Below are positions 35,449 through 49,463 of a DNA stretch of 64,000 nt, piece after piece. The notes below the pieces were generated by a model. The model saw only the letters and a program-made list of their open reading frames with translations. It did not search any database and was not told where the DNA came from. How positions within the stretch are numbered: position 1 is the stretch's first letter; every line of letters starts with the position of its first letter. The translations under genes and the position numbers were made by a program. Origin of the DNA: Grammothele lineata (taxonomy: Eukaryota; Basidiomycota; Agaricomycetes; Polyporales; Polyporaceae); contig NDFF03000149.1 in NCBI GenBank assembly GCA_002150815.3, positions 62,001 to 126,000 of the forward strand. The letters are read 5' to 3'.

Positions 35449-37833
35449 TCACGAGAGCGAATACGAATTATGCAAGCCTACGGTACTGTCCGCGCCGTTC
35501 ATCGGCCCGCTGCAGCCCACCGCTATCTCCCTGCTCTCCACCACCCTCCCATTCTCCCTCGCCCCGTTGTGCCCCACGCCCCCATTGGCATGCGCGACCG
35601 CGCCCCCACCTTTCCCCTCCATCGTCCCCAACCCGCCCAGCTCCATCCTGCTCTTCACGTTATCCGCCCTCAGCCCCTCGAGCTGCGCCAAGTACGCCTC
35701 GTCCACGCCCCCGGTGACGTACTCCCCGGTGAAGACGGAGCAGTCGAAGCCGGGGATGGCGGGGTTGAGCTGCTGGATGGAGGCGACGAGGTCGGGGAGG
35801 GTCTGGAAGACGACGAGGTCGGCGCCGATCGCGGCTGCGATGTCGGACTCGGAGCGGTTGTGCGCGACGAGCTCGGTGCGGGAGGGCATGTCGATCCCGT
35901 AGACGTTCGCGTATCTGGAGGAGGGTGTGTTGGAGGGGGAACCATGGGGAGAAAGGAGAGAGACGGACCGGATAGGCGGGGCGCAGCTGGCGACGATGAC
36001 TTTTTTCGCACCGACGTCCTTGGCCATCTGCACGATCTCCTTCGACGTCGTCCCGCGCACGATGGAATCTACGGACCCAGTCAGTCACGTGCACATCACC
36101 CAAAAACCTCGTACGCACCATCGACGATGAGCACGTTCTTGCCCGAAAACTCCAACGCCATCGCGTTCAACTTCCGCCTCACGTTCTTCCTCCGCATCTG
36201 CTGCCCGGGCATGATGAACGTCCTCCCCACATACCGGTTCTTGATGAACCCCTCCCGGTACGGCAGGCCCAGCCTCTGCGCGAGGTTCAGCGCCGCGACG
36301 CGCGACGTGTCCGGCACGGGGATGACGACGTCCACCGCGATCTGGTGCTGCGCGAGCACGCGCCGGACCTCGTCCGCGAGCGCGTCGCCCATCGCCATGC
36401 GCGAGCGGTAGACGGAGATGCCGTCGAGGACCGAGTCTGGGCGGGCGAAGTAGACGTATTCGAAGATGTCGGGGGCGAAGGGGGCGGGGGCGCCGACTTG
36501 GCGGCGCGAGATGCCTGCGCGAGTGACGATGATCGCTTCACCTGCGGGAGAAAGAGAATATGAGAACGCATGAACTGGAGGTGGGTTGAGGGGCGTACCG
36601 GGCTTGACGTCCTCCCAGTCGGAGAAGCTGCTCGCGTCCGCCACGACGCTCTCGCTCGCGAAGAGCCAATCCTTGCCGTTCCCTCCGCCGAGAGCCTTGC
36701 GCGTGCCCATCCCGAGCGGGCGGATGCCATTGGGGTCGCGGAACGCGATGAGCCCAAAGCCGGCGAGCATCGCGACGCAGGCGTACGCGCCCTTGACTTG
36801 ACGCATGAGACCTGTGACGGCCTTGAACACGTCGTCCTCGTTGATGCGGAACTTGCCCGTCTTGTGGAGGTTGTCGGCGAAGATGTTGAGGAGGAGCTCC
36901 GAGTCGGAGGAGGTGTTGATGTGCCGGTGCGCCTCGGCGTCCATGTAGTGCAGGAGCGAGGGCGTGTTGATCAGGTTCCCGTTCTGCGTGTGCGCGGTGT
37001 CAGAGGAAATGCGGGGGAGCGGAAGCGTAGACACGTTGGACACGTTCAGACATGCTCGTCCGCCTAACCGATGAGCGTGATAGCGCTCCACCGGCTGGAG
37101 GAGGCGCAAAGGACCGTCCTCTAACAGCCCGAGCGTGCATGCTCCTGTAGAGCTCGTTACGAAACTCCTTACAGGCGAAAAGACGGTAGTGGAGTACGAG
37201 GTCGTCTGTAGGAGCAGCGTAGTGCGAGAGACTCGTGTATGGTGGGGGGTTTCCACTACGCGAGTGTCTCCACTCCAGCAAACTCGCTACTCGCCACAGC
37301 CTGCAGATTCTCAGCCAATGGCATGGAAGCCATTGGCCGCGCACTCGGATGATGGGCGAGCGGGCGACATGGATATCCGAACGCGTCTAGCGGAGGAGCG
37401 AAGGACGTACGTGGGCCATGACAATCCCGTAGGGAGAGTTGACATAGAAGGGCTGCGCCTCGGCGTGGTTTGAGCTGCCCGCAGTCGGATAGCGCACTAT
37501 ACGAAGGTTTATCACATTAGCTCGCGCGACTGCCGGAAGCGTACGAAGGACACACCGTGACCGACGCCCATGCCACCGACGAGCCGAGAGAGGGCGTTGG
37601 CGTCAAAGACGTCCCTGACCATGCCATTCGCCTTGCACTGGAAGAAGCGGCCCTTGGGGCCGCAGGTGACGATCCCGCACGCATCTTGACCGCGATGCTG
37701 AAGGAGGGAAAGGCCTTCGCAGATCTCAGAAGCGGCATCGATCGCCGGGTCGTGTAGGAGGAGACCGAGGATGCCGCACACTAGCACGGGCCGGGTGAGC
37801 TTCGCGGGTGCGCACGCGAAAGAGGCTCTTACT
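35449..37833 (-). CDS. ADE4: Amidophosphoribosyltransferase (purine synthesis, step 1)
   Basis: The enzyme makes phosphoribosylamine from PRPP and glutamine in the cytosol. Seven exons give 561 residues. The class II glutaminase begins [10 protein letters not shown], where Cys must directly follow the initiator Met; other marks are [35 protein letters not shown] and SSDSELLL. The phosphoribosyltransferase half has [32 protein letters not shown] and the PRPP loop [14 protein letters not shown]. No in-frame ATG precedes CGIL. A 52-nt intron (37781-37832) after an A at 37833 would create A|TG, splitting the start codon. The third intron (36984-37410, 427 nt) is exceptionally long. The C-terminal tail after the transferase domain is Gly-rich. 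It shares a divergent promoter with ATP2. Confidence 0.93.
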
Positions 37834-40358
<2,525 letters not shown>

Positions 40359-41768
40359 GCGTGATCCGTGGTTGTGTTGTCCGTGGCGTTCGCGTTTCCG
40401 CGGGCGATGGCGGAGATGGGGACGGGGGCGGGGGCGGGGACGAGAGGGCGTGCGCTCACGCGGTGGTGCAGGGCTGGATCCTCCTCCTTCCTTTGCTTAG
40501 CTTAGACCCTTGCATTGCCAATAAAATGAACCGCATTTCCTAATGATTTGGCTTTTGTGTGTGTGTTCGAGTTCGAGTTCGTATGTGTCGGCGTTCGATG
40601 CTGAGTACTGAGTTACGAGTAGGACGGTTCTTCGAGAGGAGGGAGTTGAATGAGTCCGGTGACGTCGTCGTGATTTGTGAGAAGCCGTGTACACCCGGAG
40701 TGGCCGGCACTGAGCATCGTACGTACTGTGCCCAACCTCTATCTCGCTACCCACCGACCCCACACACATCCAAAACACACAGGCAACGCTGGACACTAAG
40801 CACGACCATGATGCCTTCGACTTGGTGAACGGAACCAAGTCGTCAGCTGAGATTGAAGAGCTGATCTTGCATAGGTGAGCACTGAGTACTGAGTGCTAGT
40901 GTTTCGCTCCTCATCGGCGCACGACGTGACTACTTACTTGGGAATCGGGATTCACTGTCTCCCCGACGCCCGGGCCCACGAGAGGCCCGGTGAAGGCGCG
41001 TCGTCGACAAGAGGGCTCGGGGTAGGGCTTGAAGAGTGCAGTTGCTTTTAGCTATTGCTCGGCGTTCAGTTTGGACTCGGACCCGAACTTTCCTCGCTGA
41101 TTTGAAGTAGTAGCTTCACTGTCTCTTGGCGTGCGCGGACTCAGGACCTGAGGCTTCGAGTGGGGCTGGAGTTGAAGCTTGAGCTTGAAGCTCGGAAGGC
41201 CTGACGTCACTAGTAAAGCCACGAAGGCTGCTTCTGGCAAGTCCACGACGTCGGACGAAGCAGAGGACCTGCTGGACACGGTCGCACAACTAGTAACCAG
41301 ACTCGGATAGCGACCGTACGAGCCACGCACGCCATCCAGCACGGGGCTCAAACTTCAAAGCGGGTCGTCAGTGTTTGACAAGGCGTGCCAGTGCTAGTAC
41401 TGTATGACTCTTGTGGGGCATTCACGACATTCGTCGTAGAGCCCATCTGCAAGGCGGCCGGAGCCTACCGGCCCTGGGGGTAGTGTTATATGCTTAGGAG
41501 TTACTTAATCGCCATTCACACTGTGAGGCGATTTGCACGACCGGATCATGGAGCAGGTCTGACTCAGGGCCACACCCAGGTAAATAATAGAGGTAGTAAA
41601 TATGGTAGACGTATTCTTGCTAGCCATTTCCAAGCCATTTCAACTACTAGTAGTACGTATACAAATCATGCATTTATCTGATTAGGGATACCAGCAACAT
41701 TAAGTACAAGAAACATCAACTCGATAGCTACAACGATGGAGCAGTCCGATCATATGTGTTCTTTACGG
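40359..41768. other. Spacer between convergent ATP2 and DUF6535 genes
   Basis: About 1.4 kb without a supported gene. An AATAAA-type signal (AATAAAATG near 40521) follows ATP2 and could serve its polyadenylation. The remaining open frames are short and featureless. Confidence 0.5.
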
Positions 41769-44692
41769 CTACACGAGGGTATTAAAACAAGAGTCGGAAC
41801 GTACGCGCCAAAGTCCGATGAGCCACAGCCACCCAGGGCGTACACCACTACGCTTGGGCTTCTGGGGCGGCGCGCTTTGTTGAAGCGTCACCCGGAGCGG
41901 GGAACACCTCATATTGAAAGTCCTCAATGTGTCGACCACCTTGGAAATCGGCCGGGGTGCCTCCATGTCGTTATCCCCGGCGCCTGTGGTCTGTTTTTTG
42001 AGGATGTTATCCACGTCGTCAACAAGTTGCGACATCGTGTCGGAGCTGTCCAAGTCAGGTATACCCATCGCGAACTGTAGACGGTGCCTCAAAGAATTGG
42101 CGTGATTGATCCTTTGCATATGCGTCAAGACAGCGGTGCCTGGCAGCCCTTCAGGGCGGCTCTCCAAGAGCACGGCGAGGGCGCGCAGGTAGTCGCTGAC
42201 CGCGGGGACGATCTCTTCCAATCGGTCGGAGCGGAGCGGACAGGACTGGGAGACGCGGACGAAGACCTCTGCGACGTGTGTGGAGACCGTTCCCTGCGGG
42301 GTGTCCTGCAAGGGCAGCAGCATGCGGAGCGCGAGCGTGCCAAAGCGCAGCGACGCGCAGACTAGCTCCTCGAAGTCGCAACTGAGATACGTGTCCATGT
42401 ACGCTAATACGCCGGTGACGTCTGTGGAGATGTGTTAGAACGATAGATTCGGCGGCGAAACTGAGGACGCACCGGAGAGCCCGATGAAGGATGGCACGGT
42501 CGTGTCGTCCAGGGAGGCGAGCATCGAGTATACCAGCTTACGGCTGTTCTCGGTCAGGTGCTTGCGTCGGCGGTACGCAAAGAGGACGCGGAAGAGCCGT
42601 GCGGAGGTGCTTCGCCCGAGCACGACATCCCGGTGTGCAGAGAGCACGAGCCCGCTCAGAAGCTCGAGCACATCGCGTTCGATCTCATTTCGTTTGATCT
42701 CATCGGCGATCTCTGAGGCAAGAGCAACTACGCCCTGGGGCGCCTCGCTCTGAAGGCCGGCTTCATCCTCGATATCTTTGAGCGCGTCACGCGCGAGCTC
42801 CCGGCGAGAGAGCAGATCGAGTAGAATGTCGGTGAACACGTCCAGCGTTTCGTGGTCGAGGTCGGTATCCCAGCACGGCAGACCGTTGTCCTTGACTGCA
42901 TCCGCACGGCGGATAAAGACGCGGCGGATACACGAGAGCGCATTCTCCAGCGACAACGTGCGCAAACACGGCTGCACGTCGGCACGCACGGCAGCGATGT
43001 CCATGGTCCGGCGGTCGAAATCGTTCAGGAGGTTCATGTCTAGGTACGCTCCACGATCTGCAAGCAACGTTGATTCTTCGCGATCCTTGAAGGTGAAATA
43101 TGTCCGTCGGATTCGGCCCTTTGGAGAGAACCGAGAGGTACTCGCGGAAGAGAAGCTTTGTCGGTGTGTGGAGTTGGTGAAGGAAGAGTGCTTTGTTTCC
43201 TCCATATCGTCTCCGTGTCGTCTGCGCGGGCAGGGGTTCAGGAATCGCCCAATAGTGTGATTCCATGCATACACCCCGCTCTGGAAGAGAGCGAAAAGAA
43301 CCGAAGCTTGTGGGGAGAGGAATGGGCAGTCTTCATAGATCGTGGGAGCGATAGCTGTGAGGAGGGCGAAGGCGACGAGAGTGCCCAGGATTGCAGCTGA
43401 ATATATGCCAACGACGTGCTTGACGGTGATGAGGATCCAAACAATACCGAGGAAGAACAAGATGATGGCTATGAGGAGCAACACGGGGAGGGCGGCCCGG
43501 ACCCAGCTCACACGCCAGGTACGCAGGGCGTCGTGCCGACGTTGACGAGCGCGAGCTTGTTTCTTCGACACGCGAGTTTTGGCGCGTGAGATAGAGCGAA
43601 GACCGGCGATGTACTCCCCAAGCCATTGTTTGACGGTGAGACCGATGAATGCAACAGCGAGCGAGAGGGCGAGGCTGGCGAACCAGAGACAATTGACGAC
43701 CGTGGCGATTTCCATGGGTACAAAATGCGTGTCGGGGAATGGTACGGTGTCTATCGATCTGTCATCGGAGGCGTTGCGCAGCTGGAGAGAAATGCGTTCG
43801 AGGACGGCGACGATGTGCTCGGAGGGCTCTGGGCGAAGGGATTTGTAGGACTCGACGACGAACGCGGTCACGATGGCGGAGAAGAGACCGGCCTTGCATG
43901 TCCGGCGTTAGAATAGGCGGTATGCTCAGAAGCGATCGCGAAGCTTACGAAGACAAGCAACGTGTCAATTTCGTCTTTCCACCGCTTCACATTTGCCTCG
44001 TCGTACTCGATCATTGCGCGCGCGCAATCGGACCATGCCTTCGCCGAGGTCCGTGTCGAGTCCAGAACCACGATTTCGCCATTACTCACGCACTAGAAGC
44101 AGATACATGAGACAAATATTGAAAAGGATTGGAAGAAATACAAATACTTACGAGTGGAAGGCTGGCTTTGCTGAGGTTTGCTTCCGCAGGCGCGGCATCA
44201 TTTGTCTCCACTCTTCTTAATCCGGAGGAAAGCGAGCCAGATGCAGAGGATTCAGATGATATAGAAGTTAACGTTGCCTCACGTGTGACGGGTCTGCGTA
44301 CACGCGGAGGTCTGGGTGGAGACAATGGCGGATGACTGGGGAGGATTCCCGGAGGCGGTCTTGGGGGAGAAGTAGACCGAGGAAGGCTTTGGGGGACCTC
44401 CTTCGGGATTAGAGGGCGGCTGGATCGGTCGGAGATTCTGCTATCGCGCGAGCTTGAACGACTGCTAGATGGCACCGGTGCTGACAGCATGGATAAGTCC
44501 ACTGTCGTATCACAAACTGTACGTCCAATGGCCTGTGGAGTGGGAGGTTGTACCTCCAATTGCAGGTGAGTCAAACCCTGGAAGCCGCCCACGTTTGAAA
44601 CCACTTACAAGAGGCGAAACGTCGTCTATAGTTGGTATGATGGCCAAAGGCGCCGGGCTCTCAGCACGCCTGATGTTCTGGTCTTCGAGCAT
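41769..44692 (-). CDS. DUF6535 membrane protein
   Basis: Five exons give 893 residues. After a Ser/Pro/Arg-rich N-terminus, the DUF6535 core appears: KAWSDCARAMIEYDEANVKR, DEIDTLLVFAGLFSAIVTAF, VVESYKSLRPEP, then VNCLWFASLALSLAVAFIGL, VKQWLGEY and two more hydrophobic segments, giving about four membrane helices. The long C-terminal half is cytosolic-like and helical. The family is greatly expanded in Agaricomycetes and has no known function. Three further exons may lie upstream: a start at 45233 (MTLKESKMYYPSKPRPIV), an exon with ATFRLAHPLFPSVSE, and a junction joining in phase just before the Met at 44692. I left them out because similarity support is lacking. Confidence 0.8.
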
Positions 44693-46232
44693 TTCTTGTC
44701 ACGTTAGAATGAAGGAAAGTGGTTGTTGAAGGCTACTCTGTAGACGCAGGAGAGAGAAAGATAGAGCGACCTGCGCTCGGGGAGGGAGAGGAATGGGGCG
44801 GGTACCTGTCAACTTCGCTGAGATGGATATCTTCAATTTGTAGCCCCGCGAGCTGGCAGATGCCCTTTCGGAGTATCTTCGACTACAAGGCAAACCATGC
44901 GGCTGCTCTGCCAAGCTGCCGTCGGCATATTCGTGCTCGTCCTTCGCCCGCGCTCTGAAGCCATTGTCCTCGCTGACAGATGGAAACAGTGGGTGCGCAA
45001 GTCGAAACGTGGCGCCTACTAGCGGGGTCAACGATGCCGGCAGTTCCGTCCAAACGCCACGAAAACTTACAAGGACGACTCGGTACAGCGCCGGTCCTGT
45101 GTGGATCCATCCACGATAGTCGGGTCCGTCGCTTGCTCGGATCATCGTTGTTGCCTTTGCCGGATCGAGTGAGCGGGAGCACAATAGGCCTTGGTTTCGA
45201 GGGATAGTACATCTTGGATTCTTTGAGTGTCATCGTTGTGGGCTTGGGTGATGCAGGTGCTGCAAGAATGGAAGAAAGGCACTTTGCCGTGACAGGACAG
45301 GCAAAGTAGTCGACATCGGCACTATAGCCGCCTGAGTTCAATTTGGCACGTGGCACGTGGACCTACTAAGTATGGTCCTGCCCAAGTCCTGCCCTTACCA
45401 GGGTCATGCCAGCGCCTTGATTCCTAGTCCAAAATATGTAACTAAGGTGAGAGCTTGCTGTAAACGATGAGCCGGCCTAGTTGACGACCAGTGGTGTATT
45501 TTTGCTGCAAATCGCTTGGAGGAAGTGATAGGTAAACGTACCACTCGCGTGAGCGCTAGGGAGCTAGCTCTGGGGCATCAACTCAACACGAGAGCTTGTT
45601 AACACCACGACAGCTCAAGTCCTTTATTCACAATGGGCACTGCCCACGCGTGTAATACGTACTGTAAGTCAGTGGGCTGCTAAGACGACCGATGCGAAGG
45701 CACTCACTACTATACAAACATGAACGTCTTCTCGTGTTCACACGCTGACACCGTCGCATATCGGGTGCTCAGCGCTTAGCGTAAAAGGAGTCCTATGTAT
45801 TAGTGCGTCGGAGGACCCTGTCGCATGGCGGAATGTCGCAAATCTCTAGCGCCTCTGTGCTAGGAGGTTATAGCGGAGAACGACGTAGTGGAACGGCTGG
45901 CTAGCTTGTGGGTCCTTGATGTGGTTTTGATGGGCGGGCGCTGCGCGAAGGAAGCATGGGCGGGCGAATATTCCACGCGCAGCATGAGAACGGCGGTGTA
46001 GACACGGCTCGCGATTGTTATTGTTTTCCTTCCAGTTGTGCCGTAATGCGTGTAGTATCTAAAATGATTCCAGCATGTGATAGGATGCACTGGGCGATCA
46101 CCTCCGGCGGCGTGTCACCCACACGTATATCCTGTTGATGTCGCGAGGTTCAGGAATGATGACAGAGCGCACGGGATACAAGGACGTCACCGTCAAAAGG
46201 GAGCCATCCGCGGACTCCTCCCGCATGTACTC
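44693..46232. other. Spacer with possible 5' exons of the DUF6535 gene
   Basis: The first 540 bp may be 5' exons of the gene below, as described there. From about 45240 to 46232 I see no gene, repeat or RNA; it is promoter and 3' flank between two minus-strand genes. Confidence 0.4.
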
Positions 46233-47702
46233 TCAATCTCCGCCGGTCCTGCCTCGCGCTGGGGTCTTATACCTGATGTACCTGGACACGAACAATGGGG
46301 CGAAAGCAAGCAGGATCTCATCCACCCTGCTCAGAATCACCCGCGCATGAGTGAGGACAGGCTCGCTACTCACAAATCAGCTAACAGGTTTCGTGAGCAG
46401 AGAAAGCTGAGAAAAAACCTACATGTACCCGTGGTGCGCCATCCGCACGTCCCCCTCGTACGCCCGCAGCGTCCTACCCTCTTGATCCGTCCATGGAGCC
46501 TCGCGGTCTAGGTAAGCGTACCAACTACACACGCCCCGAGGGACGTTCGGGTCGCCGGTGATTTTCCATGCTTTCACTATCCTCGCGGGGGCGTCATGTT
46601 CGACGTACAGGCACTCCGTCCCGTGGGGTCCGTAATCTCCCAGCCACAATCCTTCCAGCGAGTTTGCAGTCCACCTTGAATCCCTAACATTCAAGAGCGG
46701 GTCGGCGTCCGCGCCGGGGGGAACTATGTCGCGAAGGGGGTAATAGCGTGGGCGGATCGCAGCGTACGAGCCGCTCAGCGGATGCATCGGGTTGTGCAGC
46801 TCCGGAAGGGCGTCGAATCGCATATCCATGCCTAGGTCGTCGTCGTCGTTATCCTCCGCGCGAGGTGCTGGGAAGAACGCAATCGACGCAGGTTTGGGGA
46901 TCCCGTCGACGTAGCGCAGGTTGCCTGTACGCGGAAGCGGCCACAGGCGCGGAGGCGGAATCGGAGGGGGTGGTTCATGGGGACCTAGACGGGGTACACC
47001 TCGCGTGGGATCATACCAAGGTACTTCGGCGGACGAAGGGAACTCGGGCGTGGCGACGGGACGGGCGAAGTAGTTCGTGAGCTCGAGTGTCTTCGTCGTG
47101 GCTGATATGACGTGCAACGACGGGTGAGGGGCATGTGGGCCGCCATCTAGCTGAAGCCATGGCGGGGGCACACCAACGTGTGAAGAGAGCCCGAGGTCGT
47201 GGTCTGAGCGGAGGTGCCAGGTGAGGACGACGTCGTCCGCGTTCTCGGGCGTGGCGTTGATGTCCCGTCGGGGCCTGAAGCCAATCTGGACGAATTCGAC
47301 ATGGTAGGGTGGGTGCGGGGCAGGGCGGGGGTTAGCAAGCTCAGGGGCGAAGCGCCAAACGTCCCCGCATATAATGGGCTCGCCCTCGCGGAACCAGTGG
47401 TCGGGGAGGAGACGGAACTGGATGATGTTGCCTTTGAAGGGGTAGTCGCTGCACCAGAGGCCTAGTAGAGGACCGTACCGATGGAGAAAATGTGCGCAGA
47501 CGGTTCGAAATGAGCGGCCGCTAAAGATATTCTTGTCTTGAACGCCGTATGGGAGACAAAATCGGCGCCAGGTGTAGTCATCATCTATGAGCAGATCATA
47601 GAGCTGCCGGGTTGTGACAATGAGATGGAAGGCATCAGGAGCAGAAAGCTCGGCGACAACATGCTGCAGGACGTCATAGGGTAAATCGAGCAACGTGATC
47701 AT
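46233..47702 (-). CDS. F-box protein, FBXO31-like
   Basis: Two exons (46423-47702, 46233-46368) give 471 residues. The F-box is N-terminal: LLDLPYDVLQHVVAELSAPD, then WRRFCLPYG. A middle motif GLWCSDYPFKGNIIQFRLLP and a late one, LEGLWLGDYGPHGTECLYVE followed by ITGDPNVPRG, match the substrate-binding region of FBXO31-type F-box proteins, which target substrates to SCF ligases. The long frame alone would stop at 46419, but a 54-nt intron (46369-46422) with a GTAGGT donor joins HHGYI to SEPVLTHARVILSRVDEI. Substrate unknown. It is divergent from PAM17. Confidence 0.78.
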
Positions 47703-48113
47703 GAGCTATCGAGATCTGCAAATCAATCACCTTAATGCTCCGTTATTAGGACAGTGATTACTCACTCGGTTCAAACTTCAAATACTTGAGGCCCCGAGCC
47801 AGTCCGGCGCGGTGGGGCGAGGATGGGAAGTTCTAACCTTACAGATGGTGTTCAGACTCAATTTAAGAGGCAAAAAAGGTCTGAAGTCTTCCAGAGAAGA
47901 GAAGTACCGCAATATCGCGATTCTATGGTGGTGGAATAAAGCAAGGCTAGCGCGGCAACAGGTTGTTCGGCGATAATGCCCTGGGTCGGGAGCGACCGGG
48001 CCGTCCAGGGCCGTCCCGACCCGCGCACGAGCGTCTGCTCCGGTTTCCGTAAGACGCGCACATGTCATAGCGCCCGGCCACTTTGAACGCGTCCTTCTCG
48101 GTCGTCCTTCCCT
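47703..48113. promoter_or_regulatory. Divergent promoter region, F-box / PAM17
   Basis: A 411-bp interval lies between two divergent starts. No clear core promoter element is visible. Confidence 0.45.
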
Positions 48114-49033
48114 ATGTCTACTTTTCGGTCTCTCTCGAAACCCCTCCAGAGGTCAAATGCCCCCTCGTTAGGTCAACCGCGGCTCAAGGTCTCTGCGCCG
48201 CGTCGTGGCAAGGCTAAAAAGGCCAACAAGGCCAACGGCAACGCTCCAAAGGCTCAAGTGCCCCCAGCCGAAACGGAGACTCTGCCCTGGCAGGAGTATT
48301 TAGCCATTCGGAAGCGCAAGAGGAGATGGGAGACGGTGCGTAATGCTTGTTTTACGTTATGGCAGGCTTTAACGTGGGGGCTTCAGGCGGTTACTATTCC
48401 CACCACTGTTGCCGGCTTTGCTGGTGGCATCTCTTACTTCGGGAATATCGAAATGGACCCAACTAAGCCCATATTCGTATGCTTTCCATCGCTCTTTCCT
48501 CAGGCTATGCCTCACCGCCCCATTCTGTACAGAACATCGATCCCATGTTCGTCCTGGGAGCTGCCACACTTGGCTGTGCAGGCACGTTTTGCTGTACACC
48601 CATCTACGCCCGCCACTCTCTGACGCTCCGGTACAGGCTTGGGCTACCTCATAGGGCCCGTCATTGGCTCTGGCATCTGGCGGATGACCCACCGGAGGCT
48701 CATGAGGCTCATTGAGAAGCGCGACAAGCAGTTCCACGACCATATTGTTAAGAACCGAGTAGATCCAACTGCACAGAGCGCTGCGAACCCCGTTCCAGAC
48801 TATTATGGTGCGTCGTATCATCTCCCCCCCTCCCTTTCCCTCAGTGCGCATTGTCTTAACATCTTGCGCTCTCCATAGGAGAGAAAATAGGCTCGCTGCA
48901 TGATTATAGACAGGTACGCCTCCTTTTCGCTGCAATCACGGGCAGCGCTGACGCAGAGTGTTTGCATGTGCAGTGGCTTCGGGACCAGGCTAAATTCCGT
49001 CGAAAAGCATCTGCGTTCCTTCGAGAAGATTAG
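48114..49033 (+). CDS. PAM17: PAM17, mitochondrial presequence translocase motor subunit
   Basis: The protein helps organise the TIM23-associated import motor at the inner mitochondrial membrane. Six exons give 208 residues. The N-terminus is basic and Ser-rich (presequence-like). The core reads LPWQEYLAIRKRKRRWET, then VTIPTTVAGFAGGISYFGN (first membrane helix), DPMFVLGAATLGCAGLGYLI (second), and the family signature NRVDPTAQSAANPVPDYYGE followed by KIGSLHDYRQWLRDQAKFRR. The third intron (48582-48636) appears to use a GC donor (GCACGT), since only that joins GCAG to LGYLIGP in frame. The first intron is 51 nt. Confidence 0.93.
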
Positions 49034-49463
49034 AGCCTGTCGCTGTTCTACACTATCCACAGTCACAAGCAGATGCGCCCTATCCTACCTCCTGTGACTC
49101 TTAGTACTGTTCACTGAAATCTACTCATTCAACACGACTGCAATGAAGCTCGTCATGACGTCTCGTGCCTCGCTGGAAGTACCGAGTAGAGCACTACAGA
49201 CGGTGTATTGCTTGGCTATGCTGGCGTCTTTGAACCACAATCCATGAGAATGTCCCATGGATGACGCGTACTACTGATCGATGTACGTCGACGGTCGTGG
49301 AATAGAAGAGTCGTCGGAGCTGTACGCGTATCGCCCTGCACTGGCATTTGGAAGCACCATTGTGGGCGGTTAGCGCTGTGCGTGTCCTGCTGAAGGCCTT
49401 CCGCCCTTGCCCCCATACATAAATGCGCGCCAGCCAGATGCTCCTCCTTTGTCGCTGCCTTCC
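49034..49463. other. Spacer upstream of first RING gene
   Basis: No gene. The last 45 bp resemble the core promoter and leader of the two later paralogues, with an ACATAAATGCGCG-type element near 49417 and GTCGCTGCC just before the ATG. Confidence 0.5.

Noticed and set aside
36096..37256. 386-codon frame with its own ATG inside the ADE4 locus
   Set aside because: Its first 97 codons are translation of the 427-nt intron; only the later part is ADE4 exon sequence.
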